Below are positions 56,249 to 64,000 of a DNA stretch of 64,000 bases, in pieces. The translations under genes were made by a program, and so were the position numbers. This DNA is from Polysphondylium violaceum. Taxonomy: Eukaryota > Evosea > Eumycetozoa > Dictyosteliales > Dictyosteliaceae. Within the stretch, counting starts at the first letter, position 1, and each line of letters starts with the position of its first letter. The stretch covers positions 1 through 64,000 of the forward strand of contig AJWJ01000014.1 of assembly GCA_000277445.1 (NCBI GenBank), written 5' to 3'. A model generated the notes under the pieces. It saw only the letters and a program-made list of their open reading frames with translations. It made no database searches and was not told the DNA's origin.

Positions 56249-58363
56249 TTATTGACAAAGTTTATTTAATCTAGAGTTTGCAATAAGCATCATTTCAGAA
56301 AGACCCAAACTCAACTCTTTTTCTTTAGTTGAGGATTCAAGACGTTCTTTAAAAATTGGAATAATATCAGATTTGGATCTACCATTGACAAAAGTGACAA
56401 ATTTGAAACCATATTTTGATTCATATTTTTGATTCAACTCGTCAAGGGCTGCATAGATTTCATCGACTGCACTGATGTCGGCACCATCTTTATCACATCC
56501 TTGTTCCTTAAAACTGAGGGAAGATATTTGTTTGATATCGTTTGCATTTACACCAATTCTTGGATGTGCATTAATTACCTCGAGTTGCTCATCAGCTGCC
56601 AATTTGGCAATGATGGATGTAGCTTGATCGACAAGATCTTTAAATGATGTAAATGGACGTGATGAATAGAGACGATCGGCAAGGGGTGGGGCTGGTTCAA
56701 ATAAAAGTGATAAACAATCGCTAAATGATTTTTTGTCTAATGAATTCAAGAGTTGAATATTTGGTAAATATGGTTCTGGATAGGTGGGACGAGTGTGAAT
56801 TCTAGTTGGGACAACTCTTTTTCCAAGAATTTGATCCACAGATTGATCGCCATCAGTGTAGATAAGATTTCCACGAAGAATAGTTTGATGTACACGACCA
56901 TAGAGTTCGAAACGGTTGTATGGTGAAAATTTGTTTTTAACCATCATAGTCTCTTGGCTGACAGTATATTTGTGATTTGGATTCCAAATGACAAAATCTG
57001 CATCTCTGCCAATTTTAATGGAACCCTTTTGATCGTTTATATTTACAAGTTTGGCAGGGGCATCACACATCCATTCAGAGAGTTTGGTCAATGGGATATC
57101 ACGCTTTTTGGCCTCGGTCCACACGATGCTGAGACCCAATTGGAGGGAGCAAATGCCACCCCAAGCCTTCATAAAATCACCTTCGTCAAGGAGCTTGAGA
57201 TTTACTGTGCATGGAGAGTGATCAGAGACCACAATGTTGATGTCTCCCTTTTCCAAGGCCTTCCAGAGGAGATCCTTATTTTCAGATTCTCTGACGGGTG
57301 GACAACACTTGTAAAGAGTGTTTCCATAGGGAACGTTTTCAGATTCGAAAAAGAGATAGTGAAAAGTGGTTTCGGCAGTGATGGGAACACCGTCGTGGGC
57401 GGCTTGATGAAGTGCTTGGATAGCATCAGAGGAGCTCAAATGGACAATGTGAGTGTTGACGTTGTTTTTCTTTGACAAATCAATGATACGATCAATGGCA
57501 ATGTTCTCAGACTCTCTTGGACGAGATTGTAAAAAGGTGTTGTATTCTTTGGGATCGGCATTTTCTTGTTTGAGACGCTCGCAGGCCTCGTCTATAGGCT
57601 CGCCAATTTCAGCGTGAAACATCATGACAACGCCATCCTCCTTGAGGTCAGACATATAAGTCATGGCCATTTGAATATCTGCTTCACCGACATGTGGAAA
57701 CTCATCAATGCCAGAGTGAACTAAAAAGGATTTAAAACCAACAACACCACCATCACGAACCATTCTATTAATTTCGTGGGCATTGTTTGGAATAATTCCA
57801 CCTAAAAGACCGACATCTACACGTAATTTACCTTGCATACTTTCAATTTTAGCCAAAAGGTTTTCATAACTAGTGGTCACTGGTGCACTATTGAGTGGCA
57901 TATCAATAATGGTAGTAACACCACCTGCTGCTGCGGCACTAGTAGCAGTAACAAATCCTTCCCACTCTGTTCTACCAGGTTCGTTGACATGTACATGACT
58001 ATCTACCAATCCACCCATAATGACCATCTCACTATTTTCATCATAGTCTGCCAATACGACCCAATCAGCTGGTAATTCAAAATCGTAATCTTTAATGTCA
58101 ACCAAAACTCCATCCCTAATTTATTTATTTATTTATGATAATGATGTTTATATTAATATAAATCTATTTTATTTTAAATCTAAAAAACACACATCCCGAT
58201 TTAAAATCTTTGAAATACTATCTATTCTTGTGTGTGTGTTTGATTATCTGTGCGATTGTTTCTATAAAAATACATACTTTATAATAAGAGTGGCAGGTTG
58301 AATTTTTCCATCAATAACGACTTTGGTGCCTCTAATTACTTTAGTGGGTTCACTATAGATCAT
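56249..58363 (-). CDS. Allantoinase fused to OHCU decarboxylase
   Basis: Exons 58363-58278 and 58115-56249 give 650 residues. The N-terminal 460 residues are an allantoinase of the cyclic amidohydrolase family: [17 protein letters not shown] with the HxH metal pair, [13 protein letters not shown] with the bridging Lys, [24 protein letters not shown] and IVVSDHSPC. After a short linker the last 170 residues are a complete OHCU decarboxylase: [49 protein letters not shown] and LSLGLSEMM. Thus two consecutive steps of urate breakdown (OHCU to allantoin to allantoate) lie on one chain. The end, NKLCQ, is not a peroxisomal signal, unlike the free decarboxylase at 31157. The first exon encodes [18 protein letters not shown], typical of amidohydrolase N-termini. 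Confidence 0.95.
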
Positions 58364-59042
58364 TTTCTTTATTTAGAAACGAGGGGTATGAAAGCGAGTG
58401 AAATGAAGAGAATATTGATATTTAAAATTGTGATTGTATACTTTATTATAAAAAAAATATCAGGGGCCCCAATCTTTTTTTTACTGTTTTTTTTTTTTAA
58501 AAAAAATTAAATTTAATTAAATTTAATTTTTAGAAATGGTCAAAAATTTTGGTTCAATTTCCAGTTTTCAGTTGGTGCGCAATAGGAAAACAAAGTCGTA
58601 ATAATAATACAACTGGAAAATACAAATTTTATTTATAGTTGAACTTTTGTATTTTTTTTTATTTCCCTTATAATAATGAAAATAAAAAAAAAAAATAAAC
58701 CTAATATTTACAACGAGAGGTATCATCATACACAATTTCCTCACACCTCCTCAATATCCATGATCCACAAATAAGAAAAGAGGTTAGATCCTAAAAATGT
58801 GCAAAGCCAACCATTCTTTACACATGTGTGTGGGGGTAAGAATTGAAAAAGATTAGGCGTGGGTGTTAGCACACATGGGATGTAGATTTAAAAATGTCGG
58901 GAATCGTCACACCATTCTGATATTCACACTCAACACCACTCAAACACAACCACTCTTTCAATAATAAATGTCATTATTAAGATAAAAACGATTGCTAAAA
59001 TGTTTTTGCTGTTGTTGTTAGCTATCTCTCTACTCTTTATCT
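58364..59042. other. Intergenic region
   Basis: AT-rich, with GTGTGTGGGGGTAAG and GGCGTGGGTGTTAG boxes near 58825-58870 resembling dictyostelid G-boxes, upstream of the minus-strand allantoinase fusion. No gene is recognised. Confidence 0.5.
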
Positions 59043-60741
59043 TTATTCCAGAGTACTTTTATTATTAGTAGTTGGAGGTGGTAATGGGGTTATACCCTCC
59101 ACTTGTATATCCTCAATCTGTTTGACCTGGAATTGAATGGGTTGGGGATCAGAGATAGAGGAAAACAAGGATACAGGGAGATATTTGCCATAGGATTCAT
59201 AAAATTTCATTCTGCTCTGTTGTTCATTATTGTATAGAGTTTTGAGTTCATTATCATACTGCTCGGCCAGAGACTTTACTCTAAAGAATTCCTTTTGGCG
59301 CCTCTTTACCTCGTCCAGCAGTTGGTCATAGGAAGAGTCAAACATCTCGTACCAGCGGAGTAGACTGTATAGTTCATTAATCAGGTAATTAGAGACTGCA
59401 TGGTGTTGGTCAAAACTCCAGTGTGATCTTTCATATATCTCCCAATCTCGAGAGAGGTTTTCCATTTCCTCTATGAATAAATCAGAGATTTGATGACATT
59501 TTACAAAAACAAGTTGTAGCTTTTCATTTCTTTCCTGTATTAATCTCGAATAGTCTTTTAATCGATAGATATTATCATAACTATTTGACACCAATTTTGT
59601 AATTTCCTCTTTGGTTCTATTTTTAAAAGATTGTTGCTGTTGTTGTTGTTGTTGTTGTTGTTGCTGATGATCCTGGTGATGATTTAGATTTTGATATTTA
59701 TTATAATCATATGATGAACATAGTTCGATATAAATATTGTTAATTTGGTTTACACAATTTACTATTTGCTTTAGTGTTTCATTATTATTAATATTGTTAT
59801 TCTCTTCTGATTCTATCCTATACATTTTTTTAATATCATTGCATTGTTGTTCTAAATCTACATTTTTGTTGGAAGTGGTGGTGATCAACTTTAAAATATT
59901 TTGACATAAATTCTATTTTAGGAAATATGTAATGCACAATGGGGGTGTGAAGTGGTATAAATAATAATAATTAGACATAATTTGTGGTTATGTTTGTGTG
60001 TGTGTGTGTGTATTATGTGCAAACAATTGGTTATTATAAAGATTATAATATTAATAATGAATGTGTGTGTTGTGTGGTAAATTTGGAGGAAAAAGTAGAA
60101 ATAAATAAATAAATTAATATATAATAATTTCTTTTTATATTTAATAATATAAAATTACCTCAAGTGTTTCCAATTCTGAAATGAATTGACTTTTTAGTAT
60201 CTCTAAACTATCGACATCGATAAAGTCGTAAAGAGTTGTTTTCAACTCACCACTGTCACCATTCTTTTCCTTTATATTAATATTTATGTTTTTATCCAAA
60301 TGCTTGAGCTGCAGTTCTTGAAGTTTTAATTCCAACGATTTAAAGACAGACTCTTTTTGATTCACAAGTGTATTGTAGTCTGTTATAAATGATCTATGTT
60401 TATCTTTAAATTTAAAATTACTTTCTTTTAATATCTGTAAATGTAAACAACAATAACAATACATTATTAATAACTAACACATATTTATTTATCTGAATAT
60501 ATGTATTACAATACGTAACACTCATACATACATTCAATTGTTTATCAATTTCGCCAATACAAAGATGTAGTTTGGGTAATGATAGTTTATTCTTTTCTAT
60601 ATTCTGCTTTGTAGTATTCAGGATCTGTGACGCCTGGTTAACGTAGTCTTCACATACTTCAACCGACCTTTTTAAAAAGTTTTGGTGATCATAATTGTTG
60701 GTCCCACTGCTGTTACTGTTGTTTGATGATAATGAAGCCAT
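59043..60741 (-). CDS. Coiled-coil protein, possibly Atg17/FIP200-like
   Basis: Exons 60741-60532, 60434-60159 and 59912-59043 join in phase 0 to 451 residues. Almost all is predicted helix with few Pro or Gly, an Asn run and a Gln run (59631-59665). The C-terminal part, RMKFYESYGKYLPVSLFSSI followed by DPQPIQFQV, resembles the closing element of Atg17-domain proteins (a helix, then G-x-x-LP-x-x-L/W, then a D-P-P strand), which scaffold the Atg1/ULK autophagy kinase. The similarity is short and judged by eye. If wrong, the safe description is a cytosolic coiled-coil protein. Introns open GTATGT and GTAATT. Confidence 0.6.
59631..59665 (+). repeat. (TTG)n repeat encoding poly-Gln on the minus strand
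   Basis: A TTG/TTGCTG run read as CAA/CAG (Gln) on the minus strand, giving about twelve Gln in a row inside the Atg17-like coiled-coil gene. Confidence 0.9.
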
Positions 60742-61069
60742 TCACACATGTATTGTTATCTCATATTGAGGGCAATAAATAAAATAAATAAATAGAATAC
60801 TATAATACTATATCTACAAATAAATATACAAATAAATATACAAATAAATAATATACAACAATAAAGTAAAGTAATGATAGAAGGATTGTGTGTCAAGAAA
60901 TAAAAGAGGAAATGAAAATTTTATATTTTTCGTTTTTTTTTTTTTTTTGTCATTTGGGTGAAAACTGAGATCATCTTTCATCTGATTTCATTTATTGTTG
61001 TAATATACTTTTGAGTAGAGAGCACACACATCATTCACTCACTAGTATTATTGCTACTTAAAATACAAA
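60742..61069. other. Short divergent promoter region
   Basis: 328 bp between the coiled-coil gene and alpha-MPP. It contains tandem AAATAAATA repeats at about 60780-60850 and a T14 run near 60935. It must hold both promoters; no other feature is seen. Confidence 0.5.
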
Positions 61070-62926
61070 ATGAATAATATATTAAAAAACAATAAAGCTT
61101 CATTGCTTTTAAGTAAACTACTCGTCAAACCCAACAACAGTAGCACTAGCACTAGTAATAGTAATATATCAATATTTTCACAACAACAAAAGAATACCAA
61201 CAATGCCAATACTATAAATACCAATCATCTATCTCAATTTTCACCATCATTATCATCGTTATCATCAACAACAACAACTCCATCTCCCTCATCATTAATT
61301 TCAAATATATTTAGAAAAAAGAACGTACTCTCTTACTTTAGTACTAGTACATCAAGTAATAGTGTACAAGATGTTTTATCGAAATCACCTTTTCTACCAC
61401 TTACAGTACCACATCCCAAACTAAAGGAATTTAATCTATCAAATCAAAATGACAATAATAATAGTGGAAATGAGAATATGGATTACAAGGAACAAATAAC
61501 CACTCTACCCAATGGAATTAAAGTAATTTCAAAACAAACTCACGAAGAAGCATGTGCTATTGGTTTATATGTAAATACAGGTTCAAAGTTTGAAACACCA
61601 GAGAATAGAGGTGTATTTAATTTATTACAGAAAATGACATTCAAAGTATGTGTTATTGTTGCTGTTATTACTGCTGTTATAGGTTTGATTAGAGTATGAA
61701 TGAACTTTTATTAACAATATATCACATAACTATAGGCAACAAAAAACAATACAACACCAGAAATAGTTAGAAGTTTAGAAGATATATCATTGAATGCAAT
61801 GTCGGTTTCATCAAGAGAAATAATGCAAATCTCGATCGAGGTGTTGAGAAAGGACGTTGAAAACATTTTAAAGATATTTAGTGATCAGATAAAGTGTCCT
61901 CTATTTGAACAAGAGGAATTAAAGGAACAGATTGAAAGTTGCATTAGAAATTGGGAAAGCTTAAACTCGTCGGCCGATTCCTTGCTCCCCGAGCTCTTGC
62001 AAAGGGTTGCTTTTGGCGATGAGGGATTAGGCTCGAGCATATTTGCTGCTCCCAATGAGTACGAAAGCATCACTCGCGAGAAATTGTTTGAGGCCATCGA
62101 GCGATACTATGTGGGCAAGAATATCGTTGTGTCGGGCACCGGCATCAATCACGGCGAGCTCGTCCAAATGGTGCAAAAGTATTTCTCTGACATTCCCTAC
62201 CAACGTGCCAATACCCCCACCATCGAGTCGGTCGACGCCAAGACTGTGTACAATGGCGGCACCATGGCCTTTTCTCCAGAGTCTGACGAGGTGGACCCCA
62301 GCTGGATCGTGGCCTTTCCCTTCAAGGGCCTCGCCAGCATCACCGAGTCCAACGACATTTTCACCGCCTTTGTGCTCCAATCGATCCTCGGCGGTGGCAG
62401 TGCCTACTCGACCGGTGGCCCAGGCAAGGGTATGCAAAGCAGACTGAACCTCAATGTCGTCTACCGTCTCCACAAAATCAAGCACTGCTCGGCCTTTTTC
62501 TCGGTCTTTAATCAACACAGTCTCTTTGGCGTCAACCTCAACACCACTCCGGGCTCCCTCGGCAACGCCATCGAGCTCCTCTTGTCCGAACTCCTCTTTT
62601 TCAACCAAAACGTCACCATGGAGGAACTCAACCGCGCAAAGAGAAGCCAAAAATCACAAATTCTCACCAACCTCGAATTGAGAGGCGTTCTCTGCGACGA
62701 TATGGCCCGTCAATTGGTTGGCATGGGCCAATGGAAAACCCCCGAAGAAGTGTGCAAAGCCATCGACTCTGTGACCATGGAAGATGTAAAAGCCCTCTAC
62801 ACAAAAATAATGCAATCAAAGCCCTCTGTTGTAGTCCTAGCCTCAGAAAAAGACTCTGTCATCACCGCCGAAGATTTCAATTTAATTGTTCAACAAAATT
62901 TAAAATTATTAACTGGCACTAAATAA
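61070..62926 (+). CDS. Mitochondrial processing peptidase alpha subunit
   Basis: Exons 61070-61645 and 61736-62926 give 588 residues. Alpha-MPP pairs with beta-MPP to remove presequences from imported proteins. The first 140 residues are Ser/Asn/Thr-rich presequence and linker. The peptidase M16 domain begins TTLPNGIKVISKQTHEE, followed by GLYVNTGSKFETPENRGV. The HxxEH zinc motif of the beta subunit is absent, and the flexible Gly-rich loop SILGGGSAYSTGGPGKGMQS, which holds substrate in alpha subunits, is present. The C-terminal half (FNQHSLFGVNLNTTPG, NRAKRSQKSQILTNLE) fits. The intron opens GTATGT and ends TATAG. Codon use shifts to G+C-rich thirds from about 61930 onward. Confidence 0.95.
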
Positions 62927-63033
62927 AGCCCTCCAACCAAACAAATTAAATGGAATAAATAAATAAATAATTTATTGTATATGTATCTCTATTATTATTG
63001 TCGATAATAATAATAATTAATAGTTGATATGAT

Positions 63034-64000
63034 TTAAAGTACTAATACTGAAACAATGACAATAAAGAAGAGGATAAATAAGGATGGAAGTTGTTTAAAG
63101 GCATCACTGCATTTTGGATAGTTGGCACATGGGTAGAGAGCATCATGAGAAACAACTTGACAGACTTCTTTGAATTCAGTGCAGGTTTCGGCACAAACTT
63201 GGGTGACTTGAGCACCGTCTGAACCTGGGGCCAATGGGAAGGATTGGTCACAAATAAATTCAGTCAAGAGGTTACCGCAGGTGGCAGAGGGAGTACCAAT
63301 GACAGCACTGTTGTTCATGTATTGTTTAAAAGTGGAAAGGGCGGTGGCATCTCTTGCGACGAATTGGTCTTTGTTGGTGATACCTGGTGGGAGTAAAACA
63401 GTTCTTTTGTTGACCATATTGCAGTATGGTAAATCTTCGATTTCAATTGGAACAAGGGCTAACTCGGTGGCTTTGCAATCTGGGGTAATGTTGATTGAGG
63501 CACAAGAGAACCAGTTTGAATCAGAGTATGCTTGGATGTAGCATAATCCATCTTGACATGAAGTGTTTGGAATATCGACTTGGAATGAATAAGTACCAAC
63601 AGCATTTGGGGTGGCACCAGTTGATGTTAAAGCAGTGTCAAATTTAGTAACATCGTGAGTGGTTGAGAGTTTGAAAGTAACTGGACCAGTACCATCACCG
63701 ACTTGAACTTCCCACACAACTGTAGCTTTCTGTTGTGTAAATCATTGTTGTTAGTAAACTATACCACCACTATATATATCTATTTTTTTAGATATATAAA
63801 AATTTCAAAGAAAATCAAAAAAACACATACAGTTCCTGGACAGTAACTAATTCTTGGTGTGGTGTTTGGATTACCTCCACCACATGGATTAGCCTTACTG
63901 GCTTGGGTGTTCCATGGTTGTGGTGTTCTCAAAACAGCGTGACCATGGGTAGCAGTGAAAATACTGCAAATTATCATTAAACTTAATAATACAAATGATT
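63034..64000 (-). CDS. BIM1-like copper-site domain protein with Cys-rich module (5' end outside window)
   Basis: Exons: window edge (64000) to 63831, and 63729-63034. The frame is open to the edge and reads as a signal peptide (SFVLLSLMIICSIFTATHG), so the start lies beyond the window. After cleavage the protein would begin with or near His (HGHAVLRTPQPWN), followed by KANPCGGG and, past the splice, VVWEVQVGDGTGPVTFKLS and CYIQAYSDSNWFSCASINI. This matches BIM1/X325-like domains, relatives of lytic polysaccharide monooxygenases in which the N-terminal His binds copper. A second Cys-rich module of about 95 residues (CNMVNKRTVLLPPG...CAETCTEFKEVC) looks like a Frizzled-type CRD, and a C-terminal span (LFILFFIVIVSVLVL) suggests membrane or GPI anchoring. 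Function is inferred only as surface copper binding. Confidence 0.78.

Noticed and set aside
62027-62650. 207-codon open frame on the minus strand
   Set aside because: It lies wholly opposite the alpha-MPP exon, whose G+C-rich codons lack antisense stops. The same holds for 52750-53406 opposite PLRG1 and 7595-8107 opposite the histidine kinase.
1-64000. Search by eye for tRNA, rRNA, CRISPR, transposons and retroelements
   Set aside because: No cloverleaf with a GGTTCGAATCC-type arm, no terminal repeats, no transposase or reverse transcriptase motifs and no regularly spaced repeats were found.

Overview
The window is nuclear DNA of a dictyostelid social amoeba (Amoebozoa). The grounds are extreme A+T richness outside genes, long A and T homopolymers, short AT-rich introns of about 50-110 nt that mostly open with GTATGT or GTAAGT, Asn and Gln repeats inside proteins, and a eukaryotic gene set that includes a CHASE hybrid histidine kinase and a BIM1-like/cysteine-rich surface protein. 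The species cannot be fixed from the sequence alone. No rRNA, tRNA, transposon, retroelement or CRISPR array was recognised.

Layout, left to right: 1-4.3 kb, a ZNF706-like zinc finger gene, arginyl-tRNA-protein transferase (ATE1) and a Cys-rich membrane protein. 4.6-12 kb (minus strand), a secreted sulfatase-modifying-factor-like protein and a 1788-residue hybrid histidine kinase. 14-24.7 kb, a C2/coiled-coil protein, TANGO2, a purple acid phosphatase, an AIG1 GTPase with a C-terminal trefoil-like domain, and glycogen phosphorylase. 26.5-34 kb, a polytopic membrane protein, a protein kinase with a long coiled C-terminus, OHCU decarboxylase with a peroxisomal -SKL end, and a rhomboid protease. 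34.2-45.4 kb, DNA polymerase alpha (seven exons), a GPI-type surface protein, a quinone oxidoreductase and a YME1-type mitochondrial AAA protease. 47.6-64 kb, an FBXO11-type F-box protein, a secreted thioredoxin-like protein, PLRG1, a class II (adenosylcobalamin-dependent) ribonucleotide reductase, an allantoinase fused to OHCU decarboxylase, an Atg17-like coiled coil protein, the alpha subunit of mitochondrial processing peptidase, and a BIM1-like surface protein that runs off the right edge.

Themes. Urate breakdown appears twice: a free OHCU decarboxylase with a peroxisomal signal and a second copy fused behind allantoinase without that signal, so two consecutive steps sit on one chain. Mitochondrial biology is represented by the YME1-type protease, alpha-MPP, a quinone reductase with a presequence-like start, and a class II ribonucleotide reductase whose start looks like a presequence. 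Two genes, the YME1-type protease and the FBXO11-type protein, are preceded by unusually long stretches with no ATG on the coding strand. Two gene models, the reductase and the kinase, do not close in one frame and are flagged. Exon ends were chosen by eye from splice consensus, reading-frame closure and family similarity.
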